From: an uncultured Lachnospiraceae bacterium | GTDB lineage: Bacteria > Bacillota > Clostridia > Lachnospirales > Lachnospiraceae | DNA: 64,000 nt | Direction of reading: 5' to 3' | Assembly: GCA_944380065.1 (NCBI GenBank) | Contig: CALWGM010000105.1 | Location: forward strand, 19,628 to 83,627 | Shown: positions 43,849 to 52,354 of the stretch, one piece after another | How the letters are laid out: each line of letters opens with the position of its first letter | How positions within the stretch are numbered: position 1 is the stretch's first letter | The notes under the pieces: generated by a model | Seen by the model: only the letters and a program-made list of their open reading frames with translations | Told to the model about the DNA's origin: nothing | Databases searched by the model: none | Translations under genes and position numbers: made by a program

Positions 43849-45942
43849 ATGGCGAAAAATCTGGTGATAGTAGAGTCTCCCGCGAAGGTGAAGACCATAA
43901 AGAAGTTTCTGGGGAAAAACTATGAGGTAACCGCGTCCAACGGGCATGTGCGTGATCTCCCGAAGAGTACCATGGGCATCGATGTGGAGCATGATTATGA
44001 ACCGAAATACATTACGATCCGGGGCAAGGGCGACATCCTGGCGAACCTGCGCAAGGAAGTGAAAAAGGCGGATAAGGTTTATCTGGCAACCGACCCGGAC
44101 CGGGAGGGGGAAGCTATCTCCTGGCATCTGTCCAAAGCCCTGAAGTTAGAGGATAAACACGCGAAGCGGATCACCTTTAATGAGATTACCAAAAGCGCGG
44201 TGAAGGAGTCTTTAAAGCACCCCCGGGATATTGATATGAACTTAGTGGACGCCCAGCAGACCAGGCGGATTCTGGACCGCATGGTGGGATACCGGATCAG
44301 CCCGCTTTTATGGGCCAAGGTGAAGCGGGGGTTAAGCGCCGGCCGGGTGCAGTCGGTGGCGCTGCGCATCATCTGTGACCGGGAGGACGAGATCAACGCG
44401 TTTATCCCGGAGGAGTACTGGACCATCGAGGTGCAGCTGCAGGCGGAGGGGGAGAAAAAGCCCATCACGGCGCAGTTTTTCGGCGATGCGGACGGAAAGA
44501 TCCAGATCCATAACCAGCAGGAGCTGAACCAGATCTTAGAAGCATTGTCCGGCGCGCAGTACCAGGTTCTGGAAGTGAAAAAGGGTGAGCGTGTGAAAAA
44601 ATCCCCGCTGCCGTTTTCCACCAGCACGCTGCAGCAGGAGGCCAGCCGTCATCTGAATTTTTCTACCCAGAAAACCATGCGGATCGCCCAGCAGCTTTAT
44701 GAGGGAGTTGACATCAAAGGCAACGGGACAGTGGGTCTGATCACTTACCTGCGTACGGATTCCACGCGGGTTTCCGCCGAGGCGGAGCAGTCTGCCGCAG
44801 CCTATATTTCCGCACAGTACGGGGAAGCGTATGTGGCGCAGAATATCCGTTCCGGCAATGGAAACGGCCATATCCAGGACGCCCACGAGGCGATCCGTCC
44901 GACGGACATCAGCCGTTCCCCGGTGATGGTCAAGGAATCTTTAAGCAGGGACCAGTTCCGGCTGTACCAGCTGATCTGGAACCGTTTCGCGGCCAGCCGT
45001 ATGAAACCGGCGGTCTATGAGACCACCTCGGTGGTGATCGGCGCAGGGGAGTACCGTTTCCACCTGTCTGCGTCCGTGCTGAAATTCGACGGTTTCCTGT
45101 CCGTCTACGCGCTGGATGAAAAGAAAGCGGACCGGACGGTTTTGTCTAAGAATTTGGAGGAGGGCATGACGCTGACGCTGAAGGAGACAGAGCCGAAGCA
45201 GCATTTTACCCAGCCTGCCCCGCATTTTACCGAGGCTTCCCTGGTCAAGGCATTGGAAGAACTGGGAATCGGACGCCCGAGTACCTACGCGCCCACCATC
45301 ACCACCCTGCTTGCCCGGAGATATGTGATCAAGGAGAACAGGAATCTTTACGTGTCAGAGTTGGGTGAGGTGGTTAACAAAATCATGAAGGATGAGTTCC
45401 CCAGTATTGTGGATGAAAAGTTCACCGCCAATATGGAATCCCTTTTGGATAAAGTGGAAGAGGGCGAGGTAGACTGGAAAGAAGTCGTCCGCAATTTCTA
45501 TCCTGACCTGGACGAAGCTGTGAAAGCGGCGGAACAGAAGTTAGATAAGATCGAGATTGCCGATGAAGTGACCGACGAGGTCTGTGAAATGTGCGGCCGC
45601 CATATGGTGATCAAATACGGCCCCCATGGACGGTTCCTGGCCTGTCCCGGATTTCCGGAATGCAGGAACACCAAGCCGCTGCTGGAGAAGATCGGCGTTC
45701 CCTGTCCCAAGTGCGGGAAAGAGGTCGTGTTAAAGAAAACCAAAAAGGGACGGAAGTATTACGGCTGTGAAAACAATCCGGAATGCGATTTCATGTCCTG
45801 GCAGAAGCCGACCCGGGAACATTGCCCGGAGTGCGGCACCTACATGCTGGAAAAGGGCAATAAATTAGTCTGCGCCAATGAAAGCTGCGGCTATGTGGCG
45901 GAAAAACCGGAAAAAAAGGAACATACTGGAGTGGAGGATTAA
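43849..45942 (+). CDS. topA: DNA topoisomerase I
   Basis: A 697-residue type IA enzyme relaxing negative supercoils. The Toprim domain (LVIVESPAKVKTIKKFLGKN; ATDPDREGEAISWHL) is N-terminal, the catalytic Tyr is residue 300 in LITYLRTDSTR, and the C-terminus carries three Cys4 zinc fingers (CEMCG, CPKCG, CPECG starting near 582, 622 and 660). The ATG has AGAGGG upstream. It lies in the common order dprA-topA-codY of Firmicutes. Confidence 0.97.
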   Translation: MAKNLVIVESPAKVKTIKKFLGKNYEVTASNGHVRDLPKSTMGIDVEHDYEPKYITIRGKGDILANLRKEVKKADKVYLATDPDREGEAISWHLSKALKLEDKHAKRITFNEITKSAVKESLKHPRDIDMNLVDAQQTRRILDRMVGYRISPLLWAKVKRGLSAGRVQSVALRIICDREDEINAFIPEEYWTIEVQLQAEGEKKPITAQFFGDADGKIQIHNQQELNQILEALSGAQYQVLEVKKGERVKKSPLPFSTSTLQQEASRHLNFSTQKTMRIAQQLYEGVDIKGNGTVGLITYLRTDSTRVSAEAEQSAAAYISAQYGEAYVAQNIRSGNGNGHIQDAHEAIRPTDISRSPVMVKESLSRDQFRLYQLIWNRFAASRMKPAVYETTSVVIGAGEYRFHLSASVLKFDGFLSVYALDEKKADRTVLSKNLEEGMTLTLKETEPKQHFTQPAPHFTEASLVKALEELGIGRPSTYAPTITTLLARRYVIKENRNLYVSELGEVVNKIMKDEFPSIVDEKFTANMESLLDKVEEGEVDWKEVVRNFYPDLDEAVKAAEQKLDKIEIADEVTDEVCEMCGRHMVIKYGPHGRFLACPGFPECRNTKPLLEKIGVPCPKCGKEVVLKKTKKGRKYYGCENNPECDFMSWQKPTREHCPECGTYMLEKGNKLVCANESCGYVAEKPEKKEHTGVED

Positions 45943-45945
45943 TCA

Positions 45946-46716
45946 ATGAGCAGCGTACAGTTACTGGATAAAACCAGAAAAATCGGGAAATTATTGCATA
46001 ACAACAATTCATCAAAAGTCGTTTTTAATGATATCTGCGCGGTGATGACGGAGATCCTGAATTCCGACGTGCTGGTGATCAGCCGGAAGGGCAAGGTACT
46101 GGGGATTTCTACGGAAGAAAAGACCGAGCAGATCCATGAACTGTTAGAGGATCAGGTGGGGGGCCATATTGACAGCTCCCTGAACGAAAGGCTGCTTGGG
46201 ATCCTTTCCACGAAAGAAAATGTGAATCTGGAAACCCTTGGCTTTACTTCCGATGGGATCCGCCGCTATGCGGCGACCATCGCGCCCATCGATATCGCCG
46301 GCGAACGCCTGGGGACGCTGTTTATTTACCGTCAGGAGGACCAGTACGATATCGACGACATCATTCTCTGCGAGTATGGCACTACCGTGGTGGGGCTGGA
46401 GATGATGCGTTCTGTGAATGAGGAGAACGAGGAGGACGCCCGGAAAAAACAGATCGTCAAATCCGCCATCAGTACACTTTCCTTTTCCGAGATGGATGCC
46501 ATCCGCCACATTTTTGAGGAACTGGACGGCAATGAGGGGATCTTGGTGGCCAGCAAGATCGCGGACCGTGTGGGGATCACCCGTTCCGTGATCGTCAACG
46601 CGCTGAGGAAATTTGAGAGCGCCGGCGTGATCGAATCCCGCTCTTCCGGTATGAAGGGTACATATATCAAGGTGCTCAACGACGCGGTGTTTGAAGAACT
46701 GCAGGAAATTCAGTAA
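45946..46716 (+). CDS. codY: Global regulator CodY
   Basis: A 256-residue repressor sensing GTP and branched-chain amino acids. The N-terminal GAF domain (about 1-155; LLDKTRKIGKLLHNNNSS) is followed by a long helix and the winged helix-turn-helix ASKIADRVGITRSVIVNALR near residue 203. It starts 3 bp after the topA stop and is probably cotranscribed. I did not find a convincing CodY box in the window. Confidence 0.96.
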   Translation: MSSVQLLDKTRKIGKLLHNNNSSKVVFNDICAVMTEILNSDVLVISRKGKVLGISTEEKTEQIHELLEDQVGGHIDSSLNERLLGILSTKENVNLETLGFTSDGIRRYAATIAPIDIAGERLGTLFIYRQEDQYDIDDIILCEYGTTVVGLEMMRSVNEENEEDARKKQIVKSAISTLSFSEMDAIRHIFEELDGNEGILVASKIADRVGITRSVIVNALRKFESAGVIESRSSGMKGTYIKVLNDAVFEELQEIQ

Positions 46717-46723
46717 ATTAATG

Positions 46724-46791
46724 AAAAATCCCTTGAATTGGCAGAACCGGTATGCTATACTGTATCAGTCTGCGGTTCACGGGATTTTTTT
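46724..46791 (+). terminator. codY terminator with the rpsB promoter in its loop
   Basis: AAAAATCCC (46724-46732) pairs with GGGATTTTT (46781-46789) with inner TGAA/TTCA and GCAGA/TCTGC stems, followed by T's. The rpsB -10 element and transcription start lie in the loop. Confidence 0.65.
46733..46761 (+). promoter_or_regulatory. Promoter of rpsB-tsf
   Basis: TTGAAT (46733-46738), 17 bp, TATACT (46756-46761) preceded by TG (extended -10). It is nested in the codY terminator. Confidence 0.75.
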
Positions 46792-46823
46792 GTGTGCCGG
46801 CAGATCAAATACTATATTAATCA

Positions 46824-46881
46824 CATGCGCGGACTAACCGGTATGGTGCCTTCGGGTGAGCCGGCGGGTGAGATGCGCATG
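46824..46881 (+). ncRNA. Structured leader of rpsB (candidate S2 autoregulatory element)
   Basis: CATGCGC (46824-46830) pairs with GCGCATG (46875-46881), enclosing CCGG/CCGG and a small C-TTCG-G hairpin. It sits about 30 bases before the rpsB ATG in a roughly 140-nt leader, the position of r-protein leaders. The family assignment is a guess. Confidence 0.45.
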
Positions 46882-46909
46882 GAAGAACCAAAACCATGGA
46901 GGGAAAGAC

Positions 46910-47659
46910 ATGAGCGTAATTTCAATGAAACAGTTACTGGAAGCAGGTGTTCATTTCGGACATCAGACAAGAAGATGGAACCCTAAGATGGCTCCGTACA
47001 TCTACACCGAGAGAAACGGCATCTACATCATCGACCTGCAGAAATCCGTAGGCAAAGTAGATGAGGCGTACAACGCAGTAGTAGATATCGTTGCCAACGG
47101 CGGCACCATTCTTTTTGTGGGCACCAAGAAACAGGCACAGGACGCTATCGCCGCTGAGGCAGAGCGCTGCGGTATGTATTATGTGAACGAGAGATGGTTA
47201 GGCGGTATGCTGACCAACTTCAAGACCATCCGCAGCCGTGTGGCAAGACTGAAAGCCATCGAGGCAATGTCTGAGGACGGTACTTTTGATGTTCTGCCGA
47301 AGAAAGAAGTGATCCAGCTGAAGAAAGAGTGGGAGAAGCTTCAGAAGAACCTTGGCGGTATCAAGGAGATGGACAGACTTCCGGACGCGATTTTCGTTGT
47401 TGATCCTAAGAAAGAGAGAATATGTGTACAAGAGGCTCATACTCGTGGCATTCCGCTGATCGGTATTGCAGATAGCAACTGCGATCCGGAGGAACTGGAT
47501 TATGTGATCCCGGGCAATGACGACGCAATCCGTGCCGTAAAACTGATCGTTTCCACAATGGCTGACGCTGTTGTTGAGGCAAAGCAGGGACTGGTTGAGT
47601 CTGAGGAAGCATATACTGAGGATGCAGAAGAGGAAGCAGCAGAGGCTGTAGAAGAGTAA
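46910..47659 (+). CDS. rpsB: Small-subunit ribosomal protein S2
   Basis: A 249-residue uS2 protein. [20 protein letters not shown] at the start, [17 protein letters not shown] near 65 and an acidic C-terminus are typical. The ATG at 46910 follows GGAGGG; the frame stays open upstream but the leader is RNA structure, not coding. Followed by tsf, as in most bacteria. Confidence 0.97.
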   Translation: MSVISMKQLLEAGVHFGHQTRRWNPKMAPYIYTERNGIYIIDLQKSVGKVDEAYNAVVDIVANGGTILFVGTKKQAQDAIAAEAERCGMYYVNERWLGGMLTNFKTIRSRVARLKAIEAMSEDGTFDVLPKKEVIQLKKEWEKLQKNLGGIKEMDRLPDAIFVVDPKKERICVQEAHTRGIPLIGIADSNCDPEELDYVIPGNDDAIRAVKLIVSTMADAVVEAKQGLVESEEAYTEDAEEEAAEAVEE

Positions 47660-47693
47660 TCGGTACAACAGGATTCGTTAGGAGGAAATCAAA

Positions 47694-48635
47694 ATGGCTA
47701 TTACAGCAGCAATGGTAAAAGAGTTAAGAGAGATGAGCGGCGCCGGCATGATGGACTGCAAGAAGGCTCTTACCGAGGCAGACGGCGATATGGACAAGGC
47801 AGTAGAGGTCCTGAGAGAGAAAGGTCTTGCAAAAGCTGTGAAAAAATCCGGCCGTATCGCGGCAGAGGGAATCGTTACCCTGAAAGTAACAGAGGATGGC
47901 AAAAAGGCTGTTGCTGTCGAGGTAAACTCTGAGACAGACTTCGTTGCCAAGAACGAGAAGTTCCAGAATTATGTTTCCCAGGTGGCAGAGCAGGCTCTGG
48001 AGACCGAGGCAGCCGATGTGGAAGCTTTCCTGGCTGAGACATGGAAATTTGATTCCAGCAAAACTGTCAACGAGGAGCTGGCAGGACAGATCGCTGTAAT
48101 CGGCGAGAACATGAAGATCCGTCGTTTCCAGCAGGTGAAAGAGGAGAACGGATTCGTTGCTTCCTACACCCATATGGGCGGCAAGATCGGCGTTTTAGTT
48201 GACGTTGAGACTGACGTGGTAAACGATGCGGTAAAAGAGATGGCGAAAAACATCGCTATGCAGATCGCTGCATTAAAGCCGCAGTACACCAACCGTTCCG
48301 AGATCAGCGCAGACTATATTGCACATGAGGAGGAGATTCTCCGTGCACAGATCATGAACGACCCGAAAGAGTCCCAGAAACCTGAGAAGGTGATTGAGGG
48401 TATGATCAAAGGCCGTATCAACAAAGAACTGAAAGAGATCTGTCTGATGGATCAGGTTTATGTAAAGGCTGAGGACGGCAAACAGATCGTCAGCAAATAC
48501 ATCGAGCAGGTGGCAAAAGAGAACAGCGCGAAGATCACCATCAAAGGCTTTGTCCGTTTTGAGACCGGAGAGGGCCTGGAGAAGAAAAACGAAGATTTCG
48601 CGGCTGAGGTGGCTGCCCAGATGGCTGGAAACTAA
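47694..48635 (+). CDS. tsf: Elongation factor Ts
   Basis: A 313-residue guanine-exchange factor for EF-Tu. The N-terminal UBA-like domain (MVKELREMSGAGMMDCKKAL) and TDFVAKNEKFQNYV near residue 80 are conserved. AGGAGG precedes the ATG. It ends the rpsB-tsf operon at a strong terminator. Confidence 0.97.
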   Translation: MAITAAMVKELREMSGAGMMDCKKALTEADGDMDKAVEVLREKGLAKAVKKSGRIAAEGIVTLKVTEDGKKAVAVEVNSETDFVAKNEKFQNYVSQVAEQALETEAADVEAFLAETWKFDSSKTVNEELAGQIAVIGENMKIRRFQQVKEENGFVASYTHMGGKIGVLVDVETDVVNDAVKEMAKNIAMQIAALKPQYTNRSEISADYIAHEEEILRAQIMNDPKESQKPEKVIEGMIKGRINKELKEICLMDQVYVKAEDGKQIVSKYIEQVAKENSAKITIKGFVRFETGEGLEKKNEDFAAEVAAQMAGN

Positions 48636-48688
48636 GAGTGAAGCAACAGTCCCATGGGAATGTAATCTCATAACCCAAAAGGTACGTG

Positions 48689-48737
48689 AAGCTCTTGAAA
48701 ATCCCGTAAAGCGGGTATTTTCAAGGGCTTTTTTTGT
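48689..48737 (+). terminator. rpsB-tsf terminator
   Basis: A long stem (AGCTCTTGAAAAT-CCCG / CGGG-ATTTTCAAGGGCT, loop TAAAG) followed by seven T. Strong intrinsic terminator. Confidence 0.9.
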
Positions 48738-48829
48738 GTGTTCTGGAGAAAACAGGTTTCGGCAAGACATGAGCATATCAACGTATTGCGGCCATATATA
48801 GCCATATGCGTAATAAATAAGTAATTTAT

Positions 48830-49036
48830 ATGAATAATATTTCTGAGGACGGAGAACTGATTGAAACCAATGCATCCACAGGAGCTGTCGGCGTCGGAAA
48901 AGAAGTGGTGTCCTTTACGGAGAATGGAACGAAACAGTATCAGATCAAACCGGTAATTGCGGGAAGATATGAATATGGCGTAGCATACACAGGCAGCATT
49001 ACATTTGGCATTTCTGTCGAAGATGTTACAGAATAA
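48830..49036 (+). pseudogene. C-terminal remnant of a surface-type protein (68 codons)
   Basis: An open stretch ending ...GRYEYGVAYTGSITFGISVEDVTE. No ribosome site precedes the first ATG and the upstream frame is closed, so it looks like the tail of a lost larger gene. The ending matches the last residues encoded at 49743-49826 (pattern GVxYxGxxTxGIxxxD). Such endings are typical of the terminal beta strands of secreted Ig-like or WxL-like surface proteins. The rest of 48738-49199 shows no gene; a T/A-rich segment just before 49200 may carry its promoter. Confidence 0.5.
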
Positions 49037-49199
49037 TGTGCCGCAGCAGCCGGCATTGGCAGTATTCCGATGATCCGGCGGAACAGGAAGCAGCCGGGAA
49101 CAGTATGATGTATGACGCCAGGAACTTTCCCTGAACCGGAAAGAACAGGACGGCTTTATGAATTTAGTAATAATATAAGGAAAGAAGAGTATAGATTAC

Positions 49200-49703
49200 A
49201 TGCAGAGAAAGAACAGTAGAAAAAAGACCGTTATATTCATTGTTATTATCATTGTGATCGCGGCAGTGATCGCAGGCGTCTGTCTGGTTCAGAGAATTCA
49301 AAATCAAAACAGTCAGGCGGCGCAGGGTATTGTCCTGGATGAAGACGCGGAAGACTGGAACGGAGAAACCGAAGACCTGTCCGAAGGACAGCAGGGAATC
49401 AAGATTCCCGGTTATGGTGAGATTACGGTCTCGGCCAGGACGGCAGACTGGCAGATCACCCTGGCCAATCCGGAGGATAACAACTGTTATTTCAAATATA
49501 CGATTACCATTGACGACAGTGAAGTCCCAATTTATGAGTCGGATCTGATTGAGCCGGGAAAGGCTGTACGGGAATTTGAAGTGACAGAGCCTCTGGAAGC
49601 CGGAGAATACGAGATCCATCTGAATGTATCTACTTATGCGATGGACGACGAACTGACGCCGATGAACGGGGCTGTTGTGAAAGCAGAACTGCATGTGGTC
49701 TGA
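49200..49703 (+). CDS. Small membrane-anchored Ig-like protein
   Basis: A 167-residue protein: a basic N-terminus, one long hydrophobic helix (VIFIVIIIVIAAVIAGVCLV, residues 10-30), a short Gln/Asn and acidic linker and a beta-rich outer domain ending GAVVKAELHVV. It has no LPxTG or lipobox, so it is a single-pass (uncleaved) anchor. The pattern IVLDEDAEDW followed by an Ig-like fold recalls small extracellular companions of surface-protein genes in gut Clostridia. It lies between two decayed fragments of a larger protein, suggesting the remains of a surface-protein locus. Function unknown. Confidence 0.65.
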   Translation: MQRKNSRKKTVIFIVIIIVIAAVIAGVCLVQRIQNQNSQAAQGIVLDEDAEDWNGETEDLSEGQQGIKIPGYGEITVSARTADWQITLANPEDNNCYFKYTITIDDSEVPIYESDLIEPGKAVREFEVTEPLEAGEYEIHLNVSTYAMDDELTPMNGAVVKAELHVV

Positions 49704-49742
49704 TGAAGCTTTCCGGCAGAGTATTGCTGTCGGGAGAAAAAA

Positions 49743-49826
49743 GGAAGTGACAACCTGGTGATCCAGAAAGGTGTACAGTATTCCGGATATCTTACCTATG
49801 GTATTGAACTGACAGATATTCAGTAA
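49743..49826 (+). pseudogene. Second C-terminal remnant of the same surface-protein type
   Basis: 28 codons without a start, reading ...LVIQKGVQYSGYLTYGIELTDIQ then TAA. It follows the small anchored protein gene in the same frame after two consecutive TGA codons. Its end aligns with the remnant at 48830-49036. Confidence 0.45.
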
Positions 49827-49971
49827 TCGGATGTGTCTGGCATTACAGTCAGGGGGAGCTGTTTTATGCAGCTCCTTTTTTGATTCTTCTTTACTTTCTC
49901 CATGGGATTCAGTAAAATGTGTACAGACGGCAATCCATGCCGGAAGGAACGACATATGGAGGATTTGGAAC

Positions 49972-51864
49972 ATGGAGATTATATGGAAGGGTGAGACAGA
50001 GGCGGCAGACCGGATCCGGGAGGGCACGGAGATCCTGGCAAACGAGGCGGGCGATGCAGCGGAGGCGCTTGCTGTCTCTGTGAAATTCTGGGAAAAAGAG
50101 GAATTGTACGTAAAGCGGGAAGGCGGTCAGGTGGAGATCTGCTGCAAAGAACCGGCACACTATTTCCGGGCGCTGAACCGGGCGCTGCACTGGCCGGCAG
50201 GACAGGCGATGGAGCAGACAGAGACGGTGTATTTCCCGAAAAACGGATTTATGCTGGACTGTTCACGCAATTCGGTCTTTACTGCGGATACGGTAAAGGC
50301 GCTGATCCGCAAGTTAGCGCGCGTGGGAATGAATGTGCTGATGCTGTACACGGAGGAGACCTATGAGGTTCCCGGAAAACCCTATTTTGGTATTTACCGC
50401 GGACGGTATTCCAGGGAGGAGATCCGGGAGATGGACGCATATGCACAGTTGTTTGGGATCGAACTGGTGCCCTGCATCCAGACCCTGGCGCACCTGCGCA
50501 ATACCCTGAAATGGCCTTATGGAGCGGAGCTTCAGGACAGTGAGGATATCCTGATGGTGGGAGAGGAAAAGGTGTATGCGTTTATTGAAGACCTGCTGCG
50601 TGCAGTGAAGGAATCCTTCTCCACACGGCGGGTTCATCTGGGAATGGATGAGGCTGTTCATCTGGGGCTTGGCAAATATCTGAAAAAGAATGGATACCGG
50701 GAAAGCGCGAAGCTGATGAAGGAGCACAGCGCGCGGGTATTGGCCATCTGCAAAAAGTTAGGGCTGGAGCCCATGATCTGGAGCGATATGTATATTACAT
50801 CCAATACCGGCGGTGCCTACTATGACGTGGATGAAACCACGGATACCAGCGGATGGGAAAAGCCGGACAGGGAGCTGGGGCTGGTATACTGGGATTACTA
50901 TAACGCAGACGGAGCTCTTTACCGGAATATGCTGCGGGTTCATCAGGAACTGACGGATCATGTGATTTTTGCGGGCGGAGCCTGGAACTGGAACGGGATC
51001 GCGCCGAATTACGGGCGGGCATTCCGCTGTACCGTCAGCGCCCTGAATGCCTGCCGGGAATACCGGGTGCCGGAGGTGTTCTGTACGGCGTGGATGGATA
51101 ATGGATCAGAGACGCCGCTGGATGCGGTGTATCCGGGCATGGTTCTGTTTGCGTACCTTGGTTTCCATCAGGAGGTCTGCAAAGAGGAGCTCAGACAGGA
51201 ATTTGCAGACTGCGTGGGCGGGCGGCTGGAGGATTTCTGGCAGCTGGACGCTTTTGATTCCCTGTTTACCGGAATGGGGGAAAATATGGGATCCAACAAC
51301 CCCTCGAAATACGGTCTCTATCAGGACGTTATGCTGGGACTGTTTGATGACCATCTGCGGGGAATTGACACCGGAACATATTACGGGGAGCTGGCAGAAA
51401 AAATGGCTTCCTGTGCAAAGACTTCGCCGGCTTATGCGGATCTGTTCGCTTTTTATGAGGAGTTTGCCCGCGTGCTGGCGCGCAAGGCGGGTCTCGGCAT
51501 CCGGATCAAAGCGGCCTATGACGCGGATGACCGGGCGGCGCTGCAGGCAATCTGTACAGCGGATATACCAGAGGCCATGGAGCATCTGCAGAAGATGAAG
51601 CTGCTCCGGGAGCAGCTGTGGATGAAGGATGCGAAGCCCTTTGGCTATGAGCTCCTGGATATTAAGTTAGGGGGCGTGCTGACCCGGCTGGCCAGCCACA
51701 AACGGCGGCTGGAGTCCTACCTGGACGGGAGACTCGTCAGATTGGAGGAACTGGAACAGGAGCGGCTGCCGTATTTCGACGATCCGCAGGGCGCGCAGGA
51801 TGTAATGAGGGAGAACCGCTGGCATTATATCGTCAGCGGCTGCAGCCTGATGGATACGATCTGA
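49972..51864 (+). CDS. Glycoside hydrolase family 20 (beta-N-acetylhexosaminidase-like), cytosolic
   Basis: A 630-residue enzyme without signal peptide. Residues 1-80 resemble the GH20 N-terminal domain, followed by a TIM barrel (FMLDCSRNSVFTADTVKALI near 90). The catalytic Asp-Glu pair is D226-E227 in RRVHLGMDEAVHLGLG. Later conserved parts include VYWDYYN and GGAWNWNG. It would release terminal GlcNAc/GalNAc inside the cell; the substrate is unknown. The ATG at 49972 follows GGAGG; upstream codons in frame lack support. It stands alone, with no sugar transporter nearby. Confidence 0.87.
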   Translation: MEIIWKGETEAADRIREGTEILANEAGDAAEALAVSVKFWEKEELYVKREGGQVEICCKEPAHYFRALNRALHWPAGQAMEQTETVYFPKNGFMLDCSRNSVFTADTVKALIRKLARVGMNVLMLYTEETYEVPGKPYFGIYRGRYSREEIREMDAYAQLFGIELVPCIQTLAHLRNTLKWPYGAELQDSEDILMVGEEKVYAFIEDLLRAVKESFSTRRVHLGMDEAVHLGLGKYLKKNGYRESAKLMKEHSARVLAICKKLGLEPMIWSDMYITSNTGGAYYDVDETTDTSGWEKPDRELGLVYWDYYNADGALYRNMLRVHQELTDHVIFAGGAWNWNGIAPNYGRAFRCTVSALNACREYRVPEVFCTAWMDNGSETPLDAVYPGMVLFAYLGFHQEVCKEELRQEFADCVGGRLEDFWQLDAFDSLFTGMGENMGSNNPSKYGLYQDVMLGLFDDHLRGIDTGTYYGELAEKMASCAKTSPAYADLFAFYEEFARVLARKAGLGIRIKAAYDADDRAALQAICTADIPEAMEHLQKMKLLREQLWMKDAKPFGYELLDIKLGGVLTRLASHKRRLESYLDGRLVRLEELEQERLPYFDDPQGAQDVMRENRWHYIVSGCSLMDTI

Positions 51865-51884
51865 AAAATAGAAAATGATTTTGA

Positions 51885-51930
51885 AAAACACCCCTGCTGG
51901 TATCAGGATGATACGGGCAGGGGTGTTTTT
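51885..51930. terminator. Bidirectional terminator between GH20 and MoaE-like genes
   Basis: AAAACACCCCTGC pairs with GCAGGGGTGTTTT, with an inner GTATC/GATAC stem. T-runs occur on both strands; it serves the two convergent genes. Confidence 0.85.
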
Positions 51931-51931
51931 G

Positions 51932-52336
51932 TCAGGCTTCCTGTTTCCTTTCGGTCTCCACCACACATTCATTTTTGATTTTTCCTACCAGGAACTGCAG
52001 GGCGTCGATCACATGGGGACGGATATCACCGCCGATCAGTACATACATAATGTCGTCTCCCAGATCCAGTTCCCCCTCGTTCAGCCACACGCGGATGTAG
52101 CCAATGCCCTCCAGGCCGTAGGTTTCCTGGATGGCGGCGTCCACCTTCTCTTTATCATAGGAAAAGAACATGCCGGATACCGGCCGGGGATCGCCGTCTG
52201 TCTGCCGCACCACCGCCTTCGCGGTTTCGCGTACAACACCGTTGTGAACCAGATACATACCGATCTTTCCGGCATGTTCCGCTTCCTTTGCTTCTTTTAA
52301 CCATGCGTCCATGGAAGGACTTTGTTTTTTGTTCAT
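51932..52336 (-). CDS. MoaE-like molybdopterin-synthase fold protein
   Basis: A 134-residue protein: MDAWLKEAKEAEHAGKIGMY, GYIRVWLNEGELDLGDDIMY, IGGDIRPHVIDALQFLVGKI. The GD-hydrophobic core and the C-terminal Lys block resemble the MoaE large subunit. By eye, the first catalytic Lys (of KIKNE) is present, but the second catalytic Lys position is Thr and the PIWK motif is absent. No other molybdenum cofactor gene is in the window, so a different function is likely. The ATG at 52336 has GGAGG. It is 18 bp downstream of the CLC gene, same strand. Confidence 0.65.
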   Translation of the reverse strand: MNKKQSPSMDAWLKEAKEAEHAGKIGMYLVHNGVVRETAKAVVRQTDGDPRPVSGMFFSYDKEKVDAAIQETYGLEGIGYIRVWLNEGELDLGDDIMYVLIGGDIRPHVIDALQFLVGKIKNECVVETERKQEA

Positions 52337-52354
52337 GTATCGAACCTCCATTTT

